DNA of 64,000 nucleotides. It comes from Thaumarchaeota archaeon SCGC AAA007-O23. GTDB taxonomy: Archaea; Thermoproteota; Nitrososphaeria; Nitrososphaerales; Nitrosopumilaceae. The notes under the pieces are model-generated. The model saw only the letters and a program-made list of their open reading frames with translations, had not been told where the DNA came from and ran no database searches. Shown one piece after another: positions 37,393-47,155 of the stretch (its first letter is position 1; each line of letters begins with the position of its first letter). The stretch covers positions 15,021 through 79,020 of the forward strand of contig ARWO01000004.1 of assembly GCA_000402075.1 (NCBI GenBank). The letters are read 5' to 3'. Position numbers and translations under genes: made by a program.

Positions 37393-38327
37393 TTACTCAT
37401 AAAGCCAACATAAAACATAACCACTATCTGTCTTTATTTTTGGTGGATCAGTTTTGCACTTATCCATTGCTTCAGGGCACCTATCAAAAAATCTACATCC
37501 TGGTTTCGTAGTGGATAAATCAGGTGGGCTACCAGGAATGAATTTTAGTTTTTTTGTTTGCGTAAAGTTGGAATTGAATTTAATAATCCTTGCGTGTACG
37601 GATGTTTAGGATTACGATATATTTCTGCAGATGTGCCAAACTCAACCATTTTTCCACCATACATTACGCCAATTTTTTCTGCAACCTCAGATAATATTGC
37701 AAGATCATGTGAAATTAACATGAGAGACATACCCTTCTTTTTCAGGTTCTTTAGTAAATTGACGATTTGTGCTTGGATGAGTACGTCTAGTGCAGTTGTA
37801 GGCTCATCAGCTATAACAAATTTTGGTTTTAACACCAATGCCATAGCAATGATAATTCTTTGTTTCATTCCACCACTAAGTTCATGCGGATATTTTTTCA
37901 AAACACTATAATCCAAATTCACAGCACTAATAGCATCACGTGTAATTTTATCCGCGTTACTACCAAAACCATGTTGTTTTAGCAGATCATCAAATTGTTG
38001 TTTGATTGTAAAAACTGGATCCAATGAATTCATGGCACCCTGAAAGATCATTGAAATTTCTTTCCAACGCATACTTCCATCAAATTTGGAATCAGACATG
38101 TCAAGTATAGATTCACCATTAAACGTAATTTTTCCTGAAACTATGTTTCCTCCCTGAAGCATTCTGATGATCGTTAAACCCAAAGTGCTCTTTCCACAAG
38201 CACTCTCACCTGCTATTCCAATTGATTCGCCATCTTCCAATTGAAATTCAACATTTTCTAAGGCATGTATATTGCCATGTGAGGTTTTGTAATCAACAGA
38301 TAGATCAGAAATTTCTATCTTTGGCAT
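37393..38327 (-). CDS. dppD: peptide ABC transporter ATPase, DppD/OppD family, with C-terminal frameshift
   Basis: The main frame (260 residues, stop at 37545) has Walker A GESACGKST, Q-loop SMIFQGAMNSLDP, signature LSGGMKQRI and Walker B FVIADEPTTALD. The OppD-specific C-terminal motif is cut off, but continues in another frame from 37548 to 37393: FIPGSPPDLS, then PGCRFFDRCPEAMDKCK. One extra A in the A7 run (37549-37555 as T on the plus strand) would join them into a full-length protein of about 311 residues. The Cys-rich tail is found in dipeptide/oligopeptide importers, some with an iron-sulfur cluster. It probably energises permeases like those at 1747-4157. Confidence 0.88.
37549..37555 (-). 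other. A7 run at the dppD frameshift
   Basis: Seven A on the coding (minus) strand after CAAAC. The zero frame ends at TAA after one more codon, whereas one additional A continues into the conserved C-terminal oligopeptide-transporter domain. Compare the A9 run in the DNA ligase gene. Confidence 0.85.
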
Positions 38328-38395
38328 GATTATAGCATAACATACTTCATTTTATTTTTTCAAGAAAGGATATATTCAATGGATCATCATTTAAG

Positions 38396-39691
38396 ATGAT
38401 TTCCGTGAATCTTGATCGAACACACCACGTTGAGGATATTAATGCCGATATGAAAGGTCAGGAAGTTATTCTTGGAGGCTGGGTAGAAGATCTAAGAAAA
38501 ATGGGTAAAATGACATTTCTTACATTACGTGATGTCACAGGTATTATTCAAATCATACTCACGAATGATGTAATGAAATCAATTGAAGATATCACCAGAC
38601 AAAGCGTTGTTAGAGTAACTGGTAAAATACAGGATACAAAAGCTAGAGATTTTGAATGTGAAATTAAGGCTGATGGAATTGATGTATTAACAAAGGCTGT
38701 ACATCCTCTGCCTATTGATCCTATTGGTAGGCTTGAAAGCCATATTGACAATAGACTGAACTCTAGGGCATTGGATATGCGTAACCAAAAAACAGCGTCA
38801 ATCTTCAAAGTTAGGCATCACGTTTTAGCATCATTAAGAAAAACATTGTCAGAAAAGAAATTCATTGAAATTACTACACCTAAAATTATTGGCAGTGCAA
38901 GTGAAGGAGGCGCAAATTTGTTCTCATTGGATTATTTTGGAAAACAGGCATATCTGGCACAAAGCCCACAGCTCTATAAGGAACAGATGACAATTGGATT
39001 AGAAAGGGTATTTGAAATAGCATCGTTTTATCGAGCGGAAAAATCACATACTGGCAGACACTTAAGCGAATTTACTAGCGTTGACATCGAAGCCGCATTT
39101 ATGGACTACACTGATGTGATGAATGTTTTAGAAGATTTAGTTCTCAATACTTTCAAGTATGTTTCCGAAAACTGTAAAAAGGAACAAGAGATTTTAGGAA
39201 ATGAAATCACTATACCTAATAGCCCATTTAAGAAAATTACATACTCGGAGGCTTTAGAAGAACTAAATAAAAAAGATGTTAAACTAGAGTTTGGTGACGA
39301 CCTTTTAGATTCTCACTTGAGAATAATAGGAGAAAATCATCCAGGTTTTTATTTCATAACAGACTGGCCACTCAAACTTAAGCCGTTTTACATCATGGAA
39401 AAGGAAGACGCACCTGAGATTTCCGAGTCATTTGATTTACAATATGGTTATCTTGAATTGTCGTCTGGTGGTAGTAGACTACATAGCCCAGAGAAGATCA
39501 AAGCAAGATTAAGCGAGCAAGATCTTGACCCTGCAAAATTTTCGGAACACCTACAAGCGTTTGATTGGGGTATGCCACCACATGCAGGTTGGGGATTAGG
39601 ATTGGAAAGACTGCTAACGGTAATTCTAGGAATTGATAATGTAAGAGAAGTTATTTTGTATCCAAGAGACCCAGAAAGATTAAAGCCTTGA
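38396..39691 (+). CDS. aspS: aspartyl-tRNA synthetase, archaeal type
   Basis: 431 residues, the short archaeal/eukaryotic form. It has an N-terminal OB fold (VILGGWVEDLRKMGKMTFLTLRD), class II motif 2 VFEIASFYRAEKSHTGRHLSEFTSVDIE and motif 3 GWGLGLERLL. It charges tRNA-Asp, and tRNA-Asn too in the non-discriminating version. Which type it is cannot be told reliably by eye. It converges on leuB, ending 12 nt within the stop region. Confidence 0.96.
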   Translation: MISVNLDRTHHVEDINADMKGQEVILGGWVEDLRKMGKMTFLTLRDVTGIIQIILTNDVMKSIEDITRQSVVRVTGKIQDTKARDFECEIKADGIDVLTKAVHPLPIDPIGRLESHIDNRLNSRALDMRNQKTASIFKVRHHVLASLRKTLSEKKFIEITTPKIIGSASEGGANLFSLDYFGKQAYLAQSPQLYKEQMTIGLERVFEIASFYRAEKSHTGRHLSEFTSVDIEAAFMDYTDVMNVLEDLVLNTFKYVSENCKKEQEILGNEITIPNSPFKKITYSEALEELNKKDVKLEFGDDLLDSHLRIIGENHPGFYFITDWPLKLKPFYIMEKEDAPEISESFDLQYGYLELSSGGSRLHSPEKIKARLSEQDLDPAKFSEHLQAFDWGMPPHAGWGLGLERLLTVILGIDNVREVILYPRDPERLKP

Positions 39692-40699
39692 GATAATTTC
39701 TTTAGTAAACTCCATTGTAGTTTTATCCCCACCTGTATCTTTTGTTTTAATATTATTTTTTACTACATCGTATACAACATCCTCTAATTTTTGCCCAACA
39801 TCAATGCATTTCTGGTCATTGTGTTTATTCCCAAGCCATTCTAACATCATTTTGATTGAAAGAATGAATGACGTAGGATTTGCAATTTGTTTTCCAGCAA
39901 TATCAAATGCTGCTCCATGTACTGGTTCAAACAAGCCAAAATTATCACCTATATTTGCTGCAGGAGCCATACCCAAACCACCTATCACTTGAGCTGATTC
40001 ATCAGAAAGTATATCACCAAACAAATTGGTTGTAACAATCACATCAAATAATTGCGGTTGACGAATTAAATTCATTGAGCATGCATCTACATACATCTCT
40101 TCAAATTTAATATCAGGAAAATCATTAGCAACTTTTGAGCATGTACGAGCAAATAATCCATCAGTTTTTTTCATTACATTAGATTTATGAACACATGTAA
40201 CTTTTTTCATTTTCCTTTGACTAGCAATTGTAAAAGCATGATTTGCAATTCTTTTTGATGCTTTTTCAGAAATAATTCTCATTGCCACAGCTATATCGCC
40301 AATCTCAAATTCTTCGCCAGTGTACAAATCCTCTGTATTTTCTCTGACAATTACTAAATCCACATCGTCACGTAATGATGGCATGTTTGGATATGACTTT
40401 GCAGGTCTAATGTTTGCATAAAGATCTAACATGCGTCTCAAGTACACGATTACATCTTTTGCGCTTTCACCTACTGGTGCCTTTAAGCATGCATCAGAGT
40501 TTTTTATTGCTTCAAAAGTTTCTTCTGGTAATGCCTTTCCGGTATTTTTTAAAACAGTATCACCAGCTTCAAGTTTTTTTATTTCGAATTTAATGCCCAT
40601 ATTGTCATTAATTGTTTGTAAAATACTAAAGGCTGATTCAGATATCTCTGGACCTATTCCATCACCTGTAACTAATGAAATGTTATACTTGTGGCTCAT
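39680..40699 (-). CDS. leuB: 3-isopropylmalate dehydrogenase (isocitrate/IPM dehydrogenase family)
   Basis: 339 residues with the family start VTGDGIGPEI, RENTEDLYTG, KSNVMKKTDGLF and NLFGDILSDESAQVIGGLGMAP. The family also contains isocitrate and homoisocitrate dehydrogenases, with substrate decided by a few residues. Its position directly after leuA in the ilvB-ilvN-leuA-leuB order points to the leucine step, oxidative decarboxylation of 3-isopropylmalate. leuC/leuD are not in the window. Confidence 0.85.
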   Translation of the reverse strand: MSHKYNISLVTGDGIGPEISESAFSILQTINDNMGIKFEIKKLEAGDTVLKNTGKALPEETFEAIKNSDACLKAPVGESAKDVIVYLRRMLDLYANIRPAKSYPNMPSLRDDVDLVIVRENTEDLYTGEEFEIGDIAVAMRIISEKASKRIANHAFTIASQRKMKKVTCVHKSNVMKKTDGLFARTCSKVANDFPDIKFEEMYVDACSMNLIRQPQLFDVIVTTNLFGDILSDESAQVIGGLGMAPAANIGDNFGLFEPVHGAAFDIAGKQIANPTSFILSIKMMLEWLGNKHNDQKCIDVGQKLEDVVYDVVKNNIKTKDTGGDKTTMEFTKEIISRL

Positions 40700-40715
40700 T
40701 TTTCTATACCAATAA

Positions 40716-42227
40716 TTACGCCTTTTTTTGCTTAACTAATTTTTTTAGCATAATCCTATTCATTCCATCAATAACAGCCTGTACACTAGTTATGACAATG
40801 TCTTCACCAATGGATTTTGAAGAAACCATGTTTTGCATAGCATCTTCTAGTTTAACCGTCACTTCACATAATGCAGTTGAGCCACCAGATATAGATGCCA
40901 AATTATAATCCTTAATCCTAATTTCTGAAATTTTGCCTGTGATCTTTTGAATTGCATTAAGTGATGCATCGACAGGTCCAACACCATAATCGGTTGCCGA
41001 ATGTTCTTCACCATCAATGTTTAATTTTACAAATGCATGTGGCATGTTACCCATTCCAGTAGAAACTGAAAATCCAGTTAACTGTACCAAACGTTTTAGT
41101 TTAGAATCGCCCATCACTTCATTGGATATTGACAATAACTCAACATCAGTGACATGTTTTCCTTGGTCACCAATTGATTTGACTTTTTCAAGAATTTGTT
41201 TTAACTGATCCTTATCAGGTTGTACACCATATTCTTCAAGCATGGCACTAATCCCATGAGCTCCTGCATGCTTACCAACTTGGAGCCACCTGTTACGCCC
41301 TACAATTTCAGGGCTAATTGGCTCATAGGTAAGTGGATTACTCAAAACTCCATGAGTGTGTATGCCAGATTCATGCCCAAATGCATTTTCTCCTATGATT
41401 GCCTTGTTAGGTTGAACAGGCATTCCAGCTAATTTGGAAACATACTTTGATGTCTCGTAAAGAAGTTTAGTTTTGATGTTAGTCTCCCAAGATTGATCAA
41501 ATCTCAAACATTGTAATGCCATCACAAGTTCTTCGAGAGATGCATTACCAGCACGTTCACCGATGCCATTTATTGTTACATGTGCACATTGTGCACCAGC
41601 TTGTATACCAGATATAGCATTAGCTACCGCAAGTCCAAAATCATTATGGCAATGCATACTAATTGGTAATTTAGTGGCTTCAATAGCATCCTTTGTAATT
41701 TCAGCAATATATTGTGGTGTTGAATATCCAACAGTGTCAGGTATATCTATTCTATCAGCACCGGCTTTTGTAACTGCAGTAAATATTTTTTTTAAGAAAT
41801 CACGATCAGTACGTGTTGCATCCTCAGCTGAGAATTCAACCTGTAACCCTCGTGATTTTGCATATTCAACTGATTCAACTGCCTTCTCAAGAGCTTGATC
41901 TTGTGAAAGATGTAATTTGTACTGGAGATGAATATCTGAAGTTGCAATAAATGTATGAACATATTTTAAACCACAGTCAACCACGGCATCAATATCTCGT
42001 TGATTTGTACGAGCAAGACCACATAATTCAGCAGATAGATTTGCTTGTGTAATCATTTTAACAGCAGTCTGTTCACCCTCTGAGATAATAGGGAATCCTG
42101 TCTCTATAGCATCAACACCTAATTCATCTAATTTTTTTGCAATGTTCAACTTATTTTCAGGTGATAAAGCAACGCCTGGTGATTGTTCTCCGTCCCTTAA
42201 TGTTGTATCAAAAATTCTAACTTTCAT
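40716..42227 (-). CDS. leuA: 2-isopropylmalate synthase
   Basis: 503 residues. The TIM-barrel starts with FDTTLRDGEQSPGVALSP and has the metal-binding HCHNDFGLAVAN and GIGERAGNASLEE. The C-terminal regulatory domain (about 370-500) with YGVGPVDASLNAI is complete, so leucine feedback is likely. It could also be the related citramalate synthase; the operon context favours isopropylmalate. It starts 11 nt downstream of ilvN. Confidence 0.9.
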   Translation of the reverse strand: MKVRIFDTTLRDGEQSPGVALSPENKLNIAKKLDELGVDAIETGFPIISEGEQTAVKMITQANLSAELCGLARTNQRDIDAVVDCGLKYVHTFIATSDIHLQYKLHLSQDQALEKAVESVEYAKSRGLQVEFSAEDATRTDRDFLKKIFTAVTKAGADRIDIPDTVGYSTPQYIAEITKDAIEATKLPISMHCHNDFGLAVANAISGIQAGAQCAHVTINGIGERAGNASLEELVMALQCLRFDQSWETNIKTKLLYETSKYVSKLAGMPVQPNKAIIGENAFGHESGIHTHGVLSNPLTYEPISPEIVGRNRWLQVGKHAGAHGISAMLEEYGVQPDKDQLKQILEKVKSIGDQGKHVTDVELLSISNEVMGDSKLKRLVQLTGFSVSTGMGNMPHAFVKLNIDGEEHSATDYGVGPVDASLNAIQKITGKISEIRIKDYNLASISGGSTALCEVTVKLEDAMQNMVSSKSIGEDIVITSVQAVIDGMNRIMLKKLVKQKKA

Positions 42228-42238
42228 TTCATAGTCAC

Positions 42239-42715
42239 CTATAATGCAGTTACTCCAGTCCTAGCAGAATCTAAAATACCGAATGGTTTTATCGATTCTT
42301 CAAATGTTTTAATTTTATCAGGTGTGGAGGTTAACTCAGCTATCAACGAACCTTCCGGTCCATTGTGAATTTTCGCTCCATATGTATCTGCTAACTTGCT
42401 AATCTCTGTACTGGTTGATTCCTCATTTGACTTAATTCTGAACAATGCCAATTCCTTATACACACTCTCTTTCTCATCCAATCTTTTGACTTCTATTGTA
42501 TCAATCATTTTATCAAGTTGTTTAACAATTTGAGCAATTTGCTTTTCAGTACCAACAGTTGTTATTGTCATCTTGGAAAATTCAGGATTTTCCATTACAC
42601 CCACTGATATACTGTCTATATTGAAATTTCTAGCTCTAAACAAGTGAGTAACCTTGAATAAGATTCCTGGTTTGTTTTCAACCCTAATTGATAATATTGC
42701 CCACATAACACTCAC
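42239..42715 (-). CDS. ilvN: acetolactate synthase small (regulatory) subunit
   Basis: 158 residues. The N-terminal ACT domain has ILSIRVENKPGILFKVTHLF and NIDSISVG, and the C-terminal part matches ALS regulatory subunits. It activates the IlvB catalytic subunit and confers valine sensitivity. Its start overlaps the ilvB stop by one base. Confidence 0.94.
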   Translation of the reverse strand: MSVMWAILSIRVENKPGILFKVTHLFRARNFNIDSISVGVMENPEFSKMTITTVGTEKQIAQIVKQLDKMIDTIEVKRLDEKESVYKELALFRIKSNEESTSTEISKLADTYGAKIHNGPEGSLIAELTSTPDKIKTFEESIKPFGILDSARTGVTAL

Positions 42716-44415
42716 TATGATGGTAAGATCATATCCTTTAATGAAGTTCCAGGTGCAACAAATGGTAAAACATCCTCTTCTGGATCTATTGGTATGTCAA
42801 TTACTGTAGCTACGTCACTGTTAAGACCAGCTTTAACCGCTTTGCCCAACTCATCAAGTGATTGTGCTCTTATTCCCTGTGCACCGTATGATTCTGCTAA
42901 TTTAACGTAATCTGGACATTTTTTTAGATCAATTCCAATCATCCGTCTATCATAAAATGTTCTTTGCCATTGCGCAACCATTCCCAATGAATAATTGTTA
43001 ATCAAGAATACTATAACAGGAATGTCCTCCAATACAGAAGTTGCAAGTGAATTTTCTGTCATGTTGAAACTCCCATCACCAGCAATATCTACTACTGCTA
43101 CATCTGGTCGTGCAACTTTTGCACCAATTGCCGCAGGAAATCCCCATCCCATTGTTCCAAGACCAGTAGAACTGAAGAATGTGCCAGGATGTATAGCATC
43201 AAAGAATAATGACGCCCACATTTGGTGCTGACCAACCTCAGTTGTGACTATTGATTCCTTAGGAAGTACTTCCCTCAATTTCCTTAAAATCTTAGCTGCT
43301 GACATTTCGCCAGGATGTAATTTTAGATTTTCACGCCAATAATCCTTAACCTCATTAACATGTTTTAACCAGTTATTTCCATCAGATTTTTTCAATGCTT
43401 TTTTTGTAAGAAGTTTAAGCATAACTCTTAATGAAGCCTTAACATCACCAACAACCGCAACTTGCGCTGTCTGATTCTTCCCAATTTCTGCAGGATCAAC
43501 ATCCATATGAATAATTTTCAAATTCCTTTCAAACTCTTCAAATGTTCCAACAGAGCGGTCAGAAAATCTTGTCCCAATTGCTAAAACACAATCCACTTCA
43601 GTCATAATTTTATTAGCCTCAGCATGACCATGCATTCCAATCGGGCCAAGTGAAAGTGGATGATTCTCTGGGAAAGCCCCCTTACCCTTGAATGTTGTAA
43701 CAACTGGAATCATTAACATTTCAGCAATTGATTGAAGTTCCGCAAATGCAGATGAAATTATTGTTCCACCTCCAGCTAAAATTATTGGTTTTTCTGAAGA
43801 AAGAAGCAAATCTACGGCTCTTTCAATATTAACCATATCAACATCAGTCCATGGATGGTAACCAGGCATTCTAACTTCGTCAGGAAAAGTAACTTCCGCT
43901 TCATTTTGCTGAACATCTTTTGGTATGTCAAGCAATACGGGACCAGGCCTTCCAGTTTCTGCAATGTAAAATCCTTTTTTTACAACTTCAGGAATCTCTT
44001 CAACTGTTCTTGGTTGGAATGCATATTTTACAGATGGATTAGACATTCCGATTATGTCACTCTCTTGAAATGCGTCACGCCCAATCATATTTACTGGAAC
44101 TTGACCAGTAACAGCAACCATTGGTGCAGAATCTGCCTGTGCTGTTGCAATTCCAGTTAACAAATTTGTTGCCCCAGGACCTGATGTTGCAAAACAAACA
44201 CCCGGTTTTCTACTAACTCTACCAAAACCATCAGCCATATGTGCAGCGGATTGTTCGTGTCTAACTAGTATATGACGAATATTACTTTTGAAAAGCTCAT
44301 CATACATTGGTAAGTTCGCACCTCCCGGTAACCCGAAGACTTCCTTAACGCCTTCTTTTTCCAACGCTTTCATAAGCGCTTTTCCACCATTCATAATTTC
44401 CATTTTATCATTCAT
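42715..44415 (-). CDS. ilvB: acetolactate synthase large (catalytic) subunit
   Basis: 566 residues, with the thiamine diphosphate glutamate in GGANLPMYD and HILVRHEQSAAHMADG, and the metal/TPP motif GDGSFNMTENSLATS near residue 440. It makes 2-acetolactate, first step of valine and leucine synthesis and 2-aceto-2-hydroxybutyrate for isoleucine. First gene of the ilvB-ilvN-leuA-leuB operon. A TTTTTAATAC element about 30 nt upstream of the ATG is a promoter candidate. Confidence 0.95.
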   Translation of the reverse strand: MNDKMEIMNGGKALMKALEKEGVKEVFGLPGGANLPMYDELFKSNIRHILVRHEQSAAHMADGFGRVSRKPGVCFATSGPGATNLLTGIATAQADSAPMVAVTGQVPVNMIGRDAFQESDIIGMSNPSVKYAFQPRTVEEIPEVVKKGFYIAETGRPGPVLLDIPKDVQQNEAEVTFPDEVRMPGYHPWTDVDMVNIERAVDLLLSSEKPIILAGGGTIISSAFAELQSIAEMLMIPVVTTFKGKGAFPENHPLSLGPIGMHGHAEANKIMTEVDCVLAIGTRFSDRSVGTFEEFERNLKIIHMDVDPAEIGKNQTAQVAVVGDVKASLRVMLKLLTKKALKKSDGNNWLKHVNEVKDYWRENLKLHPGEMSAAKILRKLREVLPKESIVTTEVGQHQMWASLFFDAIHPGTFFSSTGLGTMGWGFPAAIGAKVARPDVAVVDIAGDGSFNMTENSLATSVLEDIPVIVFLINNYSLGMVAQWQRTFYDRRMIGIDLKKCPDYVKLAESYGAQGIRAQSLDELGKAVKAGLNSDVATVIDIPIDPEEDVLPFVAPGTSLKDMILPS

Positions 44416-44585
44416 GACCTACACCATAATTTTAATCGTATTAAAAACTGGCTGCAGATTTACAGCTTCAGATTAACTAGCAACAGGATACTTACAATGC
44501 TAGTCTTACTGATTTTATTCATACAGCAACGTATGCAAATCATCCTGAATTAATTAATGTTTCTGGAATACATGTCTGGAAATGC

Positions 44586-45044
44586 TTGCTTGAATTTCTG
44601 TTAACACTTAAACCGACTAAAGTGCAAAAAAGAGTAATTTTGCAGGATCAAAAAGAAATTGTTGAGGTAATTCAAACTTTTTTTGAAACTGGTAAAACAA
44701 AGGACTTCTCAGTGTTAGGAAATATTCAACTTAATTCACCAGAATTTTCTAGTTTTAGTGATATTCCGCCATATGGTTTGAAGGGTTATTCTGAATCAAT
44801 TGCTCTTGAGGAATTAAGATTCTCAAGCATTTCAGATTATGATTACGAAATAAAAAATGCTAAAATCAATGTTTTTGGAACTACAGGAATTGTCACGTTT
44901 GAATTAACTCAAAAAGGCATACTAGTAGACAATAAGGCTTTCACTGGTCAGCATATTACAATTAATGGTAGGGCAACATTTGTTTTAATTAAGAAAGATA
45001 CTTGGAAAATTTTGCATTACCATCTTGATAAAATTTCCAACTAA
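44586..45044 (+). CDS. SnoaL/NTF2-like protein
   Basis: Up to 152 residues from a TTG at 44586, but a TTG at 44640 (QDQKEIVEVIQTFFETG) gives a more typical start at the first NTF2 helix. The pattern helix, then beta strands INVFGTTGIVTFEL and ITINGRATFVLIKKD, ending TWKILHYHLDKIS, is the SnoaL-like cone fold. Members range from isomerases to ligand-binding domains. No catalytic residue set can be assigned. Confidence 0.75.
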   Translation: MLEFLLTLKPTKVQKRVILQDQKEIVEVIQTFFETGKTKDFSVLGNIQLNSPEFSSFSDIPPYGLKGYSESIALEELRFSSISDYDYEIKNAKINVFGTTGIVTFELTQKGILVDNKAFTGQHITINGRATFVLIKKDTWKILHYHLDKISN

Positions 45045-45055
45045 TTTTTTGTGTG

Positions 45056-45871
45056 CTATTTTTCTGCTTTAGGTAATTTTGGTTTAGGCTGGCAAAACTT
45101 TTTGTATAATTCATCAGCTTCGTCGACATTTGCATTTCCATGTACAATAGAACGAACTGCACGGATCATGGGTACAGGGTTTTCAGATTGCCAAATATTT
45201 CGTCCCATATCAACTCCTGCTGCACCATGTTCAATTGAGTTGTATGTTAATTCAAGAGCATCACGCTCTGCGATTTTTTTACCGCCAGCCACAATTATTG
45301 GTACAGGACAAGATTCTGTCACTTTGTCAAAATCTTCACAATAATACGTCTTGACAATATGTGCACCTTGCTCAGCAGCAATTCTGCATGCTAAAGATAG
45401 ATAACGCGCATCCTTTTGTCCAATTTCTTTTCCCACGGCTGTAACAGCAAGAACTGGAATGCCGTACTCCTCTGCTTCATTAACTAATCTGCCGAGGTTA
45501 ACAATCGTTTGTTGTTCATACTTTGAGCCGACAAAAATTGACATAGCTAATGCAGAAGCATTAAGTCTAATAGCATCTTTAATGCTAACAGTGATTTGCT
45601 CGTTTGATAAATCTTCGCCAATAATACTAGAACCGCCAGATACTCTTAAGACAATTGGTACAGAAGATTTTGGATCGATTGATGTTCGTTGTACTCCTCT
45701 TGTAAGCATTATCGAATCACAATACTTGAGTAATGGCACAGTTGTTTTTCTAGGAACCTCTAATTTTTCAGTAGGACCTAAAAAATATCCATGATCAACA
45801 GCTAACATTAATGCACGATTATCATTTGGTTTAATGATATGAGATATTCTATTTTGTAATCCCCAATCCAT
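45056..45871 (-). CDS. LsrF-like class I aldolase/thiolase family protein
   Basis: 271 residues. The start MDWGLQNRISHI, LMLAVDHGYFLGPTEKLE, LTRGVQRTSI, VKTYYCEDFDKV (Schiff-base lysine) and the end AAGVDMGRNIWQSENPV match E. coli LsrF (autoinducer-2 processing thiolase) better than archaeal FBP aldolase, by family knowledge. Archaeal relatives include the enzyme making the aromatic precursor ADH (aminodideoxyheptulosonate). The next gene upstream, 45 nt away on the same strand, is a zinc alcohol dehydrogenase, so the two may work on one carbohydrate-like substrate. Confidence 0.8.
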   Translation of the reverse strand: MDWGLQNRISHIIKPNDNRALMLAVDHGYFLGPTEKLEVPRKTTVPLLKYCDSIMLTRGVQRTSIDPKSSVPIVLRVSGGSSIIGEDLSNEQITVSIKDAIRLNASALAMSIFVGSKYEQQTIVNLGRLVNEAEEYGIPVLAVTAVGKEIGQKDARYLSLACRIAAEQGAHIVKTYYCEDFDKVTESCPVPIIVAGGKKIAERDALELTYNSIEHGAAGVDMGRNIWQSENPVPMIRAVRSIVHGNANVDEADELYKKFCQPKPKLPKAEK

Positions 45872-45916
45872 TTTACTTCGATTTCACAAGAAACAATTTG
45901 CCTTCTTAAGCCTTTC

Positions 45917-46954
45917 TCAATTGCTTATGATTATTTTCATAGCGTTATCACCTGATTTCGCATGTGCAAAGGCCTGCTGGCACTCTTGCAGATTGTATTT
46001 ATGAGTAATCAGCTGTGACACATCGATTTGCTTGTTTGATATTAAATCAAGCGCATGTGTAGTATCAACATCAGATGCTGCATAAGAATTAACAATTGTA
46101 ACACCTTTTGAGTATATTTCACTCATGTCAAGATCAACATTTGCTCCTTTGCTTGGTACACCAAACATAACAATGGTACCTCCCTTTCTGACAAAATTAA
46201 CAGCATCTTTTAATGCGTTCAAACTACTAGTAGATACTATAACAACATCAACACCTTGATTTGCAGTTTCAGAATTTATTTGTTCCAAAGCATTAGTATT
46301 ACCAGAATGAATTGTGGTGGTTTCAAATTTTTTTGCAAAATTTAATCTGAAATCATTCAAATCTAAACAAAATACTTTTCCTAAACCATATAATTTTGCA
46401 AGCAATACATGCATTATTCCAGTAGGACCAACTCCAAGGATGGCAACGCTGTCATTCTTATGATGTTTAAATTTGTTCCAAGCTCTAATACAACATGCAA
46501 GTGGTTCAATCATTGCAGCTTCTTCAAAAGACATGCTATCGGGGATATTTAACACTCCACCATGCTTTACATTCCATTCTGGGACAACGTATTCATCTGC
46601 AAGTCCACAAGGTTCAAGATTTGATTCGTAATATCTTTTACACATTGTTTCATTTCCATGGCTACATTCATGACAATCATCTGAATAACATGCAACGTGA
46701 TGATGTGTAAACACACGATCACCAACACTGAAGTTTGAAATTTCCGAACCCACTTGTGTTATTATCCCCGCAGGTTCATGTCCAAGTCTCATAGATGGCT
46801 GTCCATATTTTCCAAATACTTTTTCCACGTCAGAACCACAAATTCCACAAGCACGCATTTTAACAAGCATATCACCAGGACCTACTGGTGGTTTTTCTAT
46901 ATTTTTAATTTCAATGTTAGAATTATTTTTTACCATTGCTGCCTTCATGGACAT
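45917..46954 (-). CDS. zinc-containing medium-chain alcohol/polyol dehydrogenase
   Basis: 345 residues. The catalytic zinc ligands are in CGICGSDVEK and LGHEPAG. The structural zinc site is CYSDDCHECSHGNETMC. The NAD site is VAILGVGPTGIMHVLLA. It fits the threonine/sorbitol dehydrogenase branch of the MDR superfamily. The substrate is unknown, but linkage to the LsrF-like gene suggests a sugar-phosphate or polyol route. Confidence 0.88.
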   Translation of the reverse strand: MSMKAAMVKNNSNIEIKNIEKPPVGPGDMLVKMRACGICGSDVEKVFGKYGQPSMRLGHEPAGIITQVGSEISNFSVGDRVFTHHHVACYSDDCHECSHGNETMCKRYYESNLEPCGLADEYVVPEWNVKHGGVLNIPDSMSFEEAAMIEPLACCIRAWNKFKHHKNDSVAILGVGPTGIMHVLLAKLYGLGKVFCLDLNDFRLNFAKKFETTTIHSGNTNALEQINSETANQGVDVVIVSTSSLNALKDAVNFVRKGGTIVMFGVPSKGANVDLDMSEIYSKGVTIVNSYAASDVDTTHALDLISNKQIDVSQLITHKYNLQECQQAFAHAKSGDNAMKIIISN

Positions 46955-47045
46955 ATTTCACCAATAATTCTATGTAAAGTATGGCATTTGTATACTAGAA
47001 AATCTATCTAGTTAGATTCAAAAGATAGTGTGTTTCTACATCAAT

Positions 47046-47153
47046 ATGGCGGAACCATCAATATGGCCTTACGGTTTAGGAATTGCCGTGGTCATAGCAT
47101 TAGCTGTTATCATTCCACTTCTTCGCAAAAGGAGAAAATCTGGAATTAATTAA
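47046..47153 (+). CDS. 35-residue single-pass membrane peptide
   Basis: ATG at 47046, TAA at 47151. Short polar head (AEPSIWPYG), one hydrophobic helix of about 17 residues, and a strongly basic end (RKRRKSGIN). A second small membrane peptide begins 2 nt after its stop, and a larger membrane protein follows, all on the plus strand. Confidence 0.55.
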   Translation: MAEPSIWPYGLGIAVVIALAVIIPLLRKRRKSGIN

Positions 47154-47155
47154 CA

